DNA of 64,000 nt from Variovorax paradoxus B4 (GTDB lineage: Bacteria > Pseudomonadota > Gammaproteobacteria > Burkholderiales > Burkholderiaceae_C). The notes under the pieces are model-generated. The model worked only from the letters and a program-made list of their open reading frames with translations, had not been told where the DNA came from and ran no database searches. Shown piece by piece: positions 1 to 9,110 of this stretch; position 1 is the first letter of the stretch; each line of letters begins with the position of its first letter. The stretch spans positions 744,001 through 808,000 of the forward strand of contig NC_022247.1 of the NCBI RefSeq assembly GCF_000463015.1, written 5' to 3'. The position numbers and the translations under genes were made by a program.

Positions 1-2498
1 CCCGTATTGATCAGCGAAACGCTCGACGGCATCTGCTGCGCCGCTGGCAGTACACGGGCTGCTGTCAGTGCCTCGCCCAGCGGCATGCCGCCGAGGTCGG
101 CGCTCACGGTGACGTAGCGGCGCCTGTCGTAACGGTCGATCTGTGCCGGGCCGCTTTCAACAGCCAGTTCGGCCACGCTCGACAGCGGTACCAGTCCGTT
201 GCGCGAAGGCACTCGCAGGCTAGCGAGCGCTTCGATGTCCTGGCGCGTCGTATCGGGCACGCGCACACGGATGTCGACCTGGCGGCTGTCGAGGTTGAGC
301 TTGGGCAACTGCGCATCGAAATCGCCACTGGTGGCAATTCGGATGGTCTCGCCAATCGTGGCCGTGCTCACTCCACGCCCGGCGGCACGTTTCAGGTCGG
401 GCCGCACGATGATTTCGGGGCGCTCAAGGCTGGCTGTTGTGCGAATACTCGAGAGTCGACTCACGCCGCGTAAATCGCGCTCGAAGGCTTGCGCACTTGC
501 TTTCAGTGCCTGCGCGTTGTCACTCGTGAGAATCAACGACATCTGTTCGCCTGCGCCGCCACCGCTCACGGCAAAGCGTGCACCCGGTAGCGTGGTGAGT
601 ATCCTGCGCACACTCTTTTCGATCGCCATTTGCGAGGGGCGGTCTTCACGGGCTCGCAGCACCAAGGTCAGCGCGCTCTTGCGCACATCGGAAGCCTGGC
701 CCGCACCACCGATTTGTGCGGCTCCCACGGCGGTAAATACGCTGCGAATTCCCGGGACGTCGTGCAGCGCGCCGCGCACGCGCTCCGACACTTCCACGGT
801 GTCGCTCAGCGAACTGCCCGGCGGTAGCTCGACGTTGACCGTGGTGAAGCCGCGATCCGATGCGGGAATCAGGCCTGAGGGTATCAGCGGGATCAGCGCG
901 ATCGAGATCAGGAAGAACGCGGTGGCTGCGGCCATCGTTGTCCAGCGGTGCGTCAGGCACCACCGCACCGAGTCCAGGTAGACGCGCATGAGCTTGCCGT
1001 CTGCCTCCGGCTTTCCCGACGGTGCATGCGGCTTGAGCAGCCATGAGGCCAAGATGGGTGTCAGCAGGCGCGCCACGAGCAGTGACGCCAGCACTGCGAT
1101 CACCGCAGTCCAGCCGAACTGCTGAAAGAAGAGACCCGGTATGCCACTCATCAACGTGGTTGGCACAAAAACCACCACCAGCGTCATCGTGGTTGCGATC
1201 ACCGCCAACGCGATCTCATTGACCGCGTCGCCGGTGGCCTGCAGCACGGACTTACCCATGCGCCGGTGGCGTTCGATGTTCTCGATCTCGACGATGGCAT
1301 CGTCGACCAGGATGCCGACGATCACCGCCAGAGCAAGCAGCGTCAGTGTGTTGAGCGAATAGCCGAGCCAGGACATCGCCGCGAACGCCGGCAAGATCGA
1401 CAGCGGCAGGGCAGAGGCTGCCACCAGCGTGGCACGCCAGTCACGCAGGAACCACCAGACGACCAGCACCGCAAGGATCGCTCCCTCGTACAGCATCTGC
1501 ATCGAGCCGCGGAACTGTTCGCGGGTGTATTCCACACTCCCCGATACCGGCGTGACGACCAGAGACGTGTCGGCCGCCTGCATGCGTTCTAGCGCTTCGG
1601 TGACGCCCTGTGCGATTCGCGTCTCGTCGAAGCCTTTGGCGCGATAGACGCTGAATCCCACGACGGCCTTGCCGTCCAGCAGTGCGGCCTGGTTGCGTTC
1701 GGCATTCGTATCGTGCACCGATGCCACTTGGTCCAGCCGCACCTCGCGACCATCGGCCAGGGTCACCGGCATGTCCACCAGTTCGGCGGCCTGTCGCACC
1801 GTCGCAACCGTTCTTACCGATTGCTCGGAGAGGCCGATCTGGCCGCGCCCACCGGAGGATTCCTGCTGGGTGCGCCGCAATGCCCGCGAGACGTCCGTTG
1901 TCGTCACGCCAAGCGCATTCATCTGTGCGGTATTCACTTCGACGCGGACTTCGCGCTGGACGCCACCCAGCCGGTCCACGCGTCCGACACCGGGTACCGC
2001 GAGCAGCGCTTTTCCGACAGCGTCATCGACGAACCACGAGAGCGCTTCCTCGTTCATTCGATCGGATGCGATGGCGTAAGTGAGGATCGGGCTGCCGCGT
2101 TCGGTGACGGCGCTGATGGTCGGTTGCAGTAGATCCGTTGGCAGGTTCGAACGCACGCGATCGACCGCATCTTTCGTGTCGATCAGGGCGTCCGAAAGCT
2201 TCTTCTCCAGCGAAAACTCCACACGGATTTGCACGCTGCCGTCGGTGATCGACGTGCGTGTGTGCTTGAGTCCGGTGATGGTGGCGAGCGAATTCTCTAC
2301 CGTGCGAGCGACCTCGGTCTCGAGCTGGGCGGGAGCCGCGCCAGGCTGAGAGAGCACGATGTTCACGGTCGGCAGGTCCAGGTCTGGAAGAGCCTGGATC
2401 GGGAGTTGCTGAAAACCGCGCACACCTGCAAATGTCAGCAGGGCGAACAACAGGATGGCTGGAATCGGGTTGCGCAAGGACCACGTGGCGAAGTTCAT
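1..2498 (-). CDS. RND-family efflux permease (3' end beyond window)
   Basis: Inner-membrane proton-driven pump of a tripartite efflux system. The frame starts at the ATG at 2498 (MNFATWSLRNPIPAILL) and stays open for 832 codons to the window edge, so the C-terminal part of a roughly 1000-residue protein is missing. It shows the family order: first transmembrane helix, periplasmic porter domain, then the membrane segment with LVDDAIVEIENIERHR and the second porter region. Its start lies 3 bases after the stop of the adaptor gene, so they are co-transcribed. The substrate cannot be read from sequence; multidrug or aromatic-solvent export is plausible next to aromatic catabolism. Confidence 0.9.
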   Translation of the reverse strand, partial: MNFATWSLRNPIPAILLFALLTFAGVRGFQQLPIQALPDLDLPTVNIVLSQPGAAPAQLETEVARTVENSLATITGLKHTRTSITDGSVQIRVEFSLEKKLSDALIDTKDAVDRVRSNLPTDLLQPTISAVTERGSPILTYAIASDRMNEEALSWFVDDAVGKALLAVPGVGRVDRLGGVQREVRVEVNTAQMNALGVTTTDVSRALRRTQQESSGGRGQIGLSEQSVRTVATVRQAAELVDMPVTLADGREVRLDQVASVHDTNAERNQAALLDGKAVVGFSVYRAKGFDETRIAQGVTEALERMQAADTSLVVTPVSGSVEYTREQFRGSMQMLYEGAILAVLVVWWFLRDWRATLVAASALPLSILPAFAAMSWLGYSLNTLTLLALAVIVGILVDDAIVEIENIERHRRMGKSVLQATGDAVNEIALAVIATTMTLVVVFVPTTLMSGIPGLFFQQFGWTAVIAVLASLLVARLLTPILASWLLKPHAPSGKPEADGKLMRVYLDSVRWCLTHRWTTMAAATAFFLISIALIPLIPSGLIPASDRGFTTVNVELPPGSSLSDTVEVSERVRGALHDVPGIRSVFTAVGAAQIGGAGQASDVRKSALTLVLRAREDRPSQMAIEKSVRRILTTLPGARFAVSGGGAGEQMSLILTSDNAQALKASAQAFERDLRGVSRLSSIRTTASLERPEIIVRPDLKRAAGRGVSTATIGETIRIATSGDFDAQLPKLNLDSRQVDIRVRVPDTTRQDIEALASLRVPSRNGLVPLSSVAELAVESGPAQIDRYDRRRYVTVSADLGGMPLGEALTAARVLPAAQQMPSSVSLINT

Positions 2499-2501
2499 CG
2501 T

Positions 2502-3725
2502 TCAGCCCTTGTTCAATGTCAGCGCCGCCAACGGTGCAGTGACTGATGGACTGGCGACGCGCACGGTATCGCCATCGTTGAGCAGGCCGGCACCCTGCGC
2601 GACTACGTGATCGCCTTGCGCGAGGTTTTGCAGGATTTCGATCTCCGTGCCACGTCGACGTCCGGTCGTCACGGCCTGCGCACGCACTTTGCGCGTGGCC
2701 TCGGATCCAATGAATCGGAATACAAAACTGCGACCGTCGCGGATCACCACACTCGACGCAGGAACCACCAACGCATTGCTCGTCGTCAGTGCGATCTGAC
2801 CGCTGGCGTACATGCCGCCGCGTGCGGTGCTGCCGGGGGCAATGTCCGCATACACAACGCCGAGCCGCGAACGCTCGTCGAGCAGGGGCGCGATCTGACG
2901 GATGCGCGCCTGGGCGGTGCCGCCGTCGGGTAGCGCGAGCGAAACCGACTGCCCCAAGGTCACGGCTGCGATCTGCCCGGCCGTGAGCTCGCCGCGCCAT
3001 TCGAGCCTGCTTTGCCGCACCAGCCGGAAGAGCTCCTGCCCGCTGCTTGCCACCGCCCCCAAGGTGGCCGAGCGCGCGCTGATTTCACCATCGTCAGGGG
3101 CAATGACGTCTGCATGGCGCAGTTGCAGGCGTTTGGAGTTCAATTGCGCGCGAGCCGAATCGACCTGCGCTCGCGCAGTCGCGGCTTGCGTGACGTACTG
3201 AAGGATCTCCTGCTCGCTGATGCCTCCGCTGCCCTTGAGTTGAAGGGCGCGTTCGCGGTTCGCATCGGCCTGCGCGGCGAGACTCTCGGCCTGCGCGAGG
3301 CCGGCGAGCAGTTGCGCCTCATCCGCGCGCAGCATGGCGGCATCGAAGCGCGCGAGGAGTTGGCCGCGTCGTACGACGTCGCCCACGCCGACATGCAGTT
3401 CTGCAATCCGCAGCCCTGAGGTCTGGGAGCCGACGACAGCTTCCTGCCATGGCGCAATCGCGCCGGGGGCATCCAACGTGGTGGGCCATTCCGTTGTGCG
3501 CGCGAGAACTTCCGTTACCGTCAATGCAGAGGCGGTCGGTGCCGCAGGGCGCGGCGAATGGTGTTCCCGAAGGCTCCACACGGTAAATGCGATGGACAGC
3601 ACGATGATCGTGAACGTGGCAAGGACCCATACAAGACGTCGACCCGAACGTAAAGCAGGGCGCACGACATGCTTTGCGGACTGGAGCATGGCCGGTTCGG
3701 TTTTGTCGGACTCGTTCGAGTTCAT
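2502..3725 (-). CDS. RND efflux periplasmic adaptor (membrane fusion protein)
   Basis: A 407-residue periplasmic adaptor that links the RND pump to the outer-membrane channel. An N-terminal membrane anchor (about residues 30-52) is followed by the barrel-sandwich/lipoyl half-motifs (around VVGSQTSGLRIAELHVGVGD and VIAPDDGEISARSA), a coiled-coil hairpin between them (about residues 130-200, rich in Ala, Gln and Arg) and C-terminal beta domains. The start overlaps the outer-membrane factor stop by 4 bases (3722-3725), and the permease follows 3 bases after the stop. It is the middle gene of a three-gene efflux operon. Confidence 0.9.
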   Translation of the reverse strand: MNSNESDKTEPAMLQSAKHVVRPALRSGRRLVWVLATFTIIVLSIAFTVWSLREHHSPRPAAPTASALTVTEVLARTTEWPTTLDAPGAIAPWQEAVVGSQTSGLRIAELHVGVGDVVRRGQLLARFDAAMLRADEAQLLAGLAQAESLAAQADANRERALQLKGSGGISEQEILQYVTQAATARAQVDSARAQLNSKRLQLRHADVIAPDDGEISARSATLGAVASSGQELFRLVRQSRLEWRGELTAGQIAAVTLGQSVSLALPDGGTAQARIRQIAPLLDERSRLGVVYADIAPGSTARGGMYASGQIALTTSNALVVPASSVVIRDGRSFVFRFIGSEATRKVRAQAVTTGRRRGTEIEILQNLAQGDHVVAQGAGLLNDGDTVRVASPSVTAPLAALTLNKG

Positions 3726-5230
3726 GAAGAGAGAGGGGGTTCGGTGGTGGCGGCATTGCCAGAAGCTCGCACGAGGCTGATCCAGGCTTGGCCGCTGTCC
3801 TGTGCGGCGGCGATCGCGCTGTCCTGCGCTGCCGCGAACTGGCGTCGTGCGTCCTCGAGCTCGAAGAGGCTCACGGCGCCAGCGCGCCAGCGCGCTTCCG
3901 TGGCTTCGAGAACCAGCCGGGCGGCGACCACCGCCTCATGGGTGGTGAGGCGGCGTTCATCGGACGAGGCGACCGCCGCCAGGGCGTCTTCGATTTCCTG
4001 AGCCGCGGAGCGCACGGCGATGCGCAAGGCAGCTACCGCACCGCGGTAGCGGGCCTCTGTCGCTGCCACGTTGGCCGCGCCGCGTCCGCCGTCGAACAAA
4101 CTGCCCACGAGCGCGGGACCTGCTGACCAGGCTGTGTAGTCGAGCGTGGTGCCGGCTGCGTGAAGCCATTGGCCGCTCAATGCCGCTGAAAGGTCCAGTC
4201 GCGGAAGGCGTTCTGCCCGTGCCACGCCAATCTCCGCCCAGGCAGCGGCGACTTCGCGCTCGGCACTCACCACGCTGGGATGTGCCGCAAGCACCTCGGC
4301 TGGCAAGGACAACCGCGCGCGCGGTGCGACTGGCATCACCGAGTCGATCCCAAACCGGGTGTCTCTGCTGATTGCAGCGGGAAGCGATGCTGACAACGGG
4401 ACGAAAACAAGTGCGCGAACGGTGTCGAGTGGCTGTCCACTCAGTGCCACCAGTGCATTGGCACTGCGGGCGCATTCCTGCCGCCGAGCGGCAAGGCTTG
4501 TGCGTGCGGTGGCCAGTCCGCTGATTGCGCGCGCTTCTTCGATGGGTGCGACAAATCCGGTGGTGACGCGGCGACGGGTAAGTTGAAGCGTTTTCTCGCG
4601 CGAATCGATGTCTTCGGCCAGCACCATGCTGGAAAACTCGCAGGCCCGCAACGCCAGCACCTGGCTTGCGATCTGCGAAGTCAGCGAAAGGTGGGCCGCA
4701 CGGGCATCGGCATCCCGGGCGTCGAGCTTGCGCTCACTGGCCTCCACTGAATTGCGGATGCGGCCGAAGAGGTCAAGCTCCCAACTGGGGCCAATGCCGA
4801 CGGATGTCGCGGTGGTCGTGCGCGTGCTTCCATCGCTGCTATCGGTGTTCAGGCTGCGCCCGCGCGTGCTGCCGGCGTTGATGCCCAAGGTCGGCAAGCG
4901 CTGTGCGCTGGAAACGCCCAACTGAGCCCTGGCTTCATCGACGCGTGACATGGCTTGAGCAAGGGTGGGGCTGTCGGCCAGTGCTGCGCCGGTCAGTGCA
5001 TCGATGGCGGGGTCGTTCAGTTGGCGCCACCACTGGGTGTTCGCCGTGGCTGTGGAGAGGCCTTCCTGCTGCATCGCAGACCAGGCTGCCGGCGCTGAAA
5101 TGGCGTCGGCTGCATACGGCGACTGCGTTGAACAGCCAGCCAGTGCGGCAAGCAGTGGAATCAGGAGGGATGCTGTAAATCTCGGCTTCGCGCTGCGCAT
5201 CGGGTGGCGCTTCATTGCGCAGTTCAGCAT
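3722..5230 (-). CDS. NodT-family outer-membrane efflux lipoprotein
   Basis: TolC-like outer-membrane channel of the tripartite pump. The N-terminus has a lipoprotein signal ending in LLAALAGC, so the Cys about 30 residues in is the likely acylation site. The body holds the duplicated outer-membrane-efflux repeat (first near residues 80-230, second near 290-480) with many Ala/Arg/Glu helices, as in NodT proteins. Length of 502 residues is normal. Translation could instead begin at the internal Met 6 (MKRHPMRSAK). It is the first gene of the efflux operon and overlaps the adaptor by 4 bases. Confidence 0.9.
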   Translation of the reverse strand: MLNCAMKRHPMRSAKPRFTASLLIPLLAALAGCSTQSPYAADAISAPAAWSAMQQEGLSTATANTQWWRQLNDPAIDALTGAALADSPTLAQAMSRVDEARAQLGVSSAQRLPTLGINAGSTRGRSLNTDSSDGSTRTTTATSVGIGPSWELDLFGRIRNSVEASERKLDARDADARAAHLSLTSQIASQVLALRACEFSSMVLAEDIDSREKTLQLTRRRVTTGFVAPIEEARAISGLATARTSLAARRQECARSANALVALSGQPLDTVRALVFVPLSASLPAAISRDTRFGIDSVMPVAPRARLSLPAEVLAAHPSVVSAEREVAAAWAEIGVARAERLPRLDLSAALSGQWLHAAGTTLDYTAWSAGPALVGSLFDGGRGAANVAATEARYRGAVAALRIAVRSAAQEIEDALAAVASSDERRLTTHEAVVAARLVLEATEARWRAGAVSLFELEDARRQFAAAQDSAIAAAQDSGQAWISLVRASGNAATTEPPLSS

Positions 5231-5303
5231 GGGGTCTCCGGTCTGAAAGGCATGCGCGTGACGACATGTCTTCGCTTGCTGGAGCAGATGCTGAGCGAAG
5301 GGC

Positions 5304-5340
5304 TTTAATAACTCTTTAGAGAAATTAAGAATTGATTAAT
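5304..5340 (-). promoter_or_regulatory. AT-rich candidate promoter/operator of efflux operon
   Basis: The 132-base gap between the LysR gene and the efflux operon holds one markedly AT-rich block. Within it are TTAAT (5305-5309) and ATTAA (5324-5328) as inverted arms around the short dyad CTCTTTAGAG. It lies about 75-125 bases upstream of the outer-membrane factor start. This suits an RNA polymerase or LysR binding site, but no exact -35/-10 pair could be fixed. Confidence 0.35.
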
Positions 5341-5362
5341 TCGGGAGGGCCCCGCCTGGGCG

Positions 5363-6268
5363 TCAACCCAGCCGACCTTTGGCCGCATAGGCCAGAAGTT
5401 GATCGATCACGTAGCGCACACGAGGGTTCAGGTGTGCCTGTCGTGGCCACACGGCGTGAACCTCCACGCCGACGCCCGAGTAAGCCTGCAGTACAGGCCT
5501 CAGGAGGCCGGCGCTCAATGGCTCGCGCACCAGCGAGTGGGGCAACTGGACGATCCCGAGGCCACCGATGGCGGCATCCACCATGGCCTCTCCATCGCTC
5601 AGCCGGTGTGTAGCAGGTGGAGTGAAGCGCTTTTGTGTTCCATCGTCGCGCACGAACCAGACGAGGGGTGGACCTTTCAGTGAACCCACGATGCAGCGAT
5701 GCGCACGGACGTCCGTCAGGGTTCGAGGCTCGCCGCGTGCCTGCAGATACGCTGGCGAGGCACAGATCACGCGCTCTTGTGTCACGAGATGGCGTGCAAC
5801 GAGCTCGGCACTGTCCGGGAGGGCCCCGAAGCGGATTGCCAGATCGACTCCGTCCTGCAGCAGGTCGCTGGTGGCGTCCGTGAACGTGAGCGTCAGGCTC
5901 AGATCGGGGTGAGGCCGCGTGATCTCGATGAGTGCGGGCAAGAGGACCCGTCGACCGAACGCGACGGGCATGTCGATATGCAGCCGTCCGCTGAGGATCT
6001 GGTTGTCGGATGAAAGGGCCGCCTGTGCCGCGGTGATCTCATCGATTGCCGAAGTGCAGGCGGCGAGATAGGCCTCGCCGTCGGCCGTCAGCTTCGTCAG
6101 GCGGGTGGTTCGATGGAACAGTTTGAAGCCGAGCCTGTCTTCCAGGCGGGCAATGGTCTTGCCCACCGCCGACTTCGTCAGGCTCAGCCGCTCGGCGGCT
6201 TCCGTGAATGTGCTCGATCGCGCGGTCGCCACGAAAACGGACACGCCAGACAGGGGGTCGCGTTGCAT
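5363..6268 (-). CDS. LysR-family regulator
   Basis: A 301-residue LysR-type transcriptional regulator. The N-terminal winged helix-turn-helix is clear (residues about 8-65; FTEAAERLSLTKSAVGKTIARLE), followed by a substrate-binding co-inducer domain (about 90-290). It is transcribed in the same direction as, and just before, the RND efflux operon, and divergently from the tautomerase/hydrolase pair. It could therefore control either. The inducer is unknown. Confidence 0.9.
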   Translation of the reverse strand: MQRDPLSGVSVFVATARSSTFTEAAERLSLTKSAVGKTIARLEDRLGFKLFHRTTRLTKLTADGEAYLAACTSAIDEITAAQAALSSDNQILSGRLHIDMPVAFGRRVLLPALIEITRPHPDLSLTLTFTDATSDLLQDGVDLAIRFGALPDSAELVARHLVTQERVICASPAYLQARGEPRTLTDVRAHRCIVGSLKGPPLVWFVRDDGTQKRFTPPATHRLSDGEAMVDAAIGGLGIVQLPHSLVREPLSAGLLRPVLQAYSGVGVEVHAVWPRQAHLNPRVRYVIDQLLAYAAKGRLG

Positions 6269-6414
6269 GGGTGTATCTCCAGAGGCTACACAGAGTGGAA
6301 AGAATGGCTAATTATGGACTTCAGTTCTTCATTAGCATTGGTATTCCACAGCCGGAGCACCACGTCCACCAAGGGCGCTTTGGTGCCGGCTTCAACCGTT
6401 TCAAGGAGCACTTT
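6269..6414. promoter_or_regulatory. Divergent intergenic region with a weak dyad
   Basis: This 146-base region separates the LysR gene from the tautomerase gene. It contains GCTAAT (6307-6312) and ATTAGC (6331-6336) as a 6-base inverted repeat. This may be part of the regulator's binding site. No convincing promoter elements were fixed. Confidence 0.25.
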
Positions 6415-6618
6415 ATGCCCGTCGTTCGTGTGAGTTGGTTTGAAGGCAAGGACCATGCGCAAAAGGAAAAGGTCGCATCGGAGATCACGCAGAGCATCGT
6501 CCGCAATACCGGGACGGACCCGAACTACATCTATGTGATCTTCGAAGACGTCAAGGCGTCCGACTGGGCCGGGGCAGGCAAGCTTTTCGGGAAAGCGTCG
6601 GAAGAAAGCGCCGGCTGA
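6415..6618 (+). CDS. 4-oxalocrotonate tautomerase-like protein
   Basis: A 67-residue member of the 4-oxalocrotonate tautomerase family. The protein begins MPVVRVSWFEGK, so after Met removal it has the N-terminal Pro1 that acts as the general base in this family. A good ribosome site (AAGGAG, about 7 bases upstream) supports this start over upstream in-frame starts. Length suits the short tautomerase class that forms hexamers. It is followed 16 bases later by an alpha/beta hydrolase on the same strand, likely co-transcribed. The substrate is unknown; a keto-enol step in aromatic breakdown is possible. Confidence 0.8.
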   Translation: MPVVRVSWFEGKDHAQKEKVASEITQSIVRNTGTDPNYIYVIFEDVKASDWAGAGKLFGKASEESAG

Positions 6619-6634
6619 TTCGCGGAGGAAGAAC

Positions 6635-7633
6635 ATGCAAAAGACGATCGCAGGCCTCGCGCTTGCCGCGGTGTGCGGCTTGCTTTCCATCCAGGTCAGA
6701 GCCGAACCCGCGCTGGAGGTCTTGGGCCGAGACTTCGTGTTTTCCCATCGCGTCGAAGGCATGCCGGCCAGGCTGTCCGATTTCAAGGGCCTTCAAGTTA
6801 ACCATTTCGTCACCAACGACGGGGTCAAACTGGCCTACTGGGAGGCAGGGCAGGGCAAGCCGTTGATCCTTGTGCCCGGATGGTCGGCCAATGGTGCCCA
6901 GTACATCAACGTCATGTATCTGTTGGCCAAGCACTACCGTGTCTATGTGCTGGACCCGCGCAACCAGGGGTTGTCGCAGCACGTCGACTACGGCAACCGG
7001 ATTGCACGCTATTCGATGGACCTGAAGGAATTCGGGGACCACCTCGGCGTGAAGTCGGCCGACTACGTGGGGCACTCGATGGGGGCGGCTATCCTCTGGA
7101 GCTATATCGACTTGTTCGGTACGGGCGCTATGCGAAAGGCGGTCTTCGTCGACGAGCCGATCTCCATCTACTCGCACAGCGATTGGTCGGAAAAGGAGCG
7201 CTCCGAAGCGGGTGGGAGCACCAGTTCGCCGGAGCGGATGGTGGCCGCCTTGACTGCGGGTGGCCCGGTCAACAAGCTCATCACGGACATGAAACCGTTC
7301 GAGCGCGCACAGTCATTCGACTCGCCCTACTTTGCGAACTCCGAGGGCTTTGCCAGTGCAGTCATCAAGAGCGATCCACAGGCGATGGGACGGGTGCTGT
7401 TCAATCACACGGTGAGCGACTGGCGCGACGTCGTGCGCCACAAGATCGACATACCCGTTGCGATCTTCTCGGGAGACGAAAGCAACAATCTCCCCAGCCA
7501 ACGCTGGGCGCAGTCGGTGATCCCGAACGCTACGCTCTACAGCTACACGTCAGCCGAACAAGGTGATCACTTCCTGATGTTCAAGAATCCCGTCAAGTTC
7601 GCCAGCGATCTGCAGGCATTCCTGGCGCGTTGA
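6635..7633 (+). CDS. Exported alpha/beta-hydrolase
   Basis: A 332-residue hydrolase with a probable Sec signal peptide (hydrophobic about residues 5-23, ending VRAEP). The alpha/beta-hydrolase core begins near residue 55. Visible motifs are the nucleophile elbow GHSMG, a late acidic residue in SGDESNN and the catalytic His in QGDHFLMF, giving a full Ser-Asp-His triad. The oxyanion-side sequence LVPGWSANG precedes it. A ribosome site GAGGAAG lies just upstream. It forms an operon with the tautomerase and converges on nagL. An ester or lactone substrate is likely, but no specific one can be named. Confidence 0.8.
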   Translation: MQKTIAGLALAAVCGLLSIQVRAEPALEVLGRDFVFSHRVEGMPARLSDFKGLQVNHFVTNDGVKLAYWEAGQGKPLILVPGWSANGAQYINVMYLLAKHYRVYVLDPRNQGLSQHVDYGNRIARYSMDLKEFGDHLGVKSADYVGHSMGAAILWSYIDLFGTGAMRKAVFVDEPISIYSHSDWSEKERSEAGGSTSSPERMVAALTAGGPVNKLITDMKPFERAQSFDSPYFANSEGFASAVIKSDPQAMGRVLFNHTVSDWRDVVRHKIDIPVAIFSGDESNNLPSQRWAQSVIPNATLYSYTSAEQGDHFLMFKNPVKFASDLQAFLAR

Positions 7634-7678
7634 GGTGTACCGGGCAACGTGCGTGCGGTCCGCCTCGCTCTGAACCAC

Positions 7679-8317
7679 TCAAGCGGCGTCGGGCTGCGCC
7701 GACGGTTCTGCGCGCTTGAACGCTTCCAGGCTTGAACAGGCGGCATCGATGGCCTGCAACCGAGGCCAACGACCGAGTTCGACCTTGAACCTGCGAGCGC
7801 TTTCGATCTGAGGAACAAGATAGGTATCGGCCAGCGTCGGGTGGTCGCCAAAAGAGAAGTCACCGCGGGACCCTTTGGCTGCAATCAATGCGTCGAATGC
7901 GTCGAACCCGCTGGTGATCCAGGTGCCGCACCACTGATTGATCGCTGCTTCGTCAGCGCCGAAGCGGCGGCGGAGCGTCTCCAGAATCCGACGGTTGTTG
8001 ATCGGATGAACGTCGCATCCGATGATCGCGGCCAAGGTTCTGACATGTGCGCGTTCGAGCAACCCCGAGGGGAGCAGTGGAACATCCGGATAGCGTTCCT
8101 CCAGCCACTCGATGATCGCTGGCGATTGGGTGAGCCGGGTGTCACCGATGTCCAGTGTCGGCACCAACTGCTGCGGGTTGATGGCCGTGTAGGCTTCGGC
8201 GAGATGCTCCTCTTTGCGCAAGTCGACCGCGATCTGTTCATAGCTCAGACCTTTGAGATTCAGTGCAATGCGCAGGCGGTGGGAGGTGCCGCTTCGGAAA
8301 AAGTTGTAGAGCTTCAT
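7679..8317 (-). CDS. nagL: Maleylpyruvate isomerase (zeta-class glutathione transferase)
   Basis: A glutathione-dependent isomerase that converts maleylpyruvate to fumarylpyruvate in the gentisate pathway. The 212-residue protein starts MKLYNFFRSGTSHRLRIALN and has the zeta-class active-site SGTSHR stretch, the cis-Pro region QLVPTLD with QSPAIIEWLEERYP, and GCDVHPINNRRILE. From memory these match Ralstonia U2 NagL closely rather than generic maleylacetoacetate isomerases. It follows livF by 79 bases on the same strand, far from the other gentisate genes at 23-29 kb, yet it supplies exactly the step missing there. Confidence 0.85.
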   Translation of the reverse strand: MKLYNFFRSGTSHRLRIALNLKGLSYEQIAVDLRKEEHLAEAYTAINPQQLVPTLDIGDTRLTQSPAIIEWLEERYPDVPLLPSGLLERAHVRTLAAIIGCDVHPINNRRILETLRRRFGADEAAINQWCGTWITSGFDAFDALIAAKGSRGDFSFGDHPTLADTYLVPQIESARRFKVELGRWPRLQAIDAACSSLEAFKRAEPSAQPDAA

Positions 8318-8396
8318 GGTGTTGGACTCCGGAAAAAGCGGGCGTCGGAAGGTTCAGGAGCAGGTCGGCTAGTTCGCACTCCCGTTCGGGGGCGTA

Positions 8397-9110
8397 CTAA
8401 ACGCCCATGTACTGATGAACGATCTCGGGCTGCCCGCGCAGTTCGGTGGAGCTACCGCTCCATACGACGCGTCCCTTCTCGATCACGAAGTGACGATCCG
8501 CGAGGTTCAAAAGCGACTTGACGTTCTTGTCGATGACTATCTGCGAGAGGCCGTCCTGCTTGAGCTCCGTGAGCGCGCGCCAGATCTCATTGCGGATCAG
8601 CGGTGCCAGGCCTTCGGTGGCTTCATCGAGCACCAGCAGGCGAGGATTCGTCATCAGTGCACGGCCAATGGCCAGCATCTGCTGTTCGCCACCGGAAAGC
8701 TGCGTTCCAAGGTTGCCGCGCCTTTCCTTGAGCCGGGGAAAGAAGGCGTAGACGCGGTCCAGATCCCATTGACGAACAACGTCCTTCTTGCTTGCACGCG
8801 CTGTGGCGACGAGGTTTTCTTCCACCGTGAGGTTGGAGAAAACCTGGCGCCCCTCGGGCACCAGGGCGAGCCCGTGCCGGGCAATGCGGTGCGAGGGCAT
8901 TCGATCGACCCGGGTGCCACCGACCCAGATGTTCCCGCCCGTCACAGGCAACATGCCGAAGAGGCACTTCACCGTGGTGGAGCGACCCATGCCGTTGCGC
9001 CCGAGCAGCGTGACGACTTCGCCGGCGCCCACGTCGAAGGAAATGTCGAACAGCGCCTGCGCGTGGCCGTAGGAAGCCTTCACGCCTTTGACAGACAGAA
9101 ATGTGCTCAT
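8397..9110 (-). CDS. livF: LivF-type ABC transporter ATP-binding protein
   Basis: Second ATPase of a branched-chain amino acid-type (HAAT) importer, 237 residues, cytoplasmic. It has the signature LSGGEQQM, Walker B LLVLDEAT and the usual LivF C-terminus. The Walker A motif reads GRNGMGRSTT: the usual invariant Lys is Arg. The H-loop region also departs from the norm (VIDKNVKSL where VEQN is common). I recall similar variants in Burkholderiales homologues, so this may be a subfamily rather than a defect. It overlaps livG by 4 bases. Confidence 0.88.
   Translation of the reverse strand: MSTFLSVKGVKASYGHAQALFDISFDVGAGEVVTLLGRNGMGRSTTVKCLFGMLPVTGGNIWVGGTRVDRMPSHRIARHGLALVPEGRQVFSNLTVEENLVATARASKKDVVRQWDLDRVYAFFPRLKERRGNLGTQLSGGEQQMLAIGRALMTNPRLLVLDEATEGLAPLIRNEIWRALTELKQDGLSQIVIDKNVKSLLNLADRHFVIEKGRVVWSGSSTELRGQPEIVHQYMGV

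Noticed and set aside
199..981. Plus-strand open frames across the first 2.5 kb
   Set aside because: They lie antisense to the RND permease, whose frame carries clear family motifs; the plus-strand products are Arg/Ser-rich without features.
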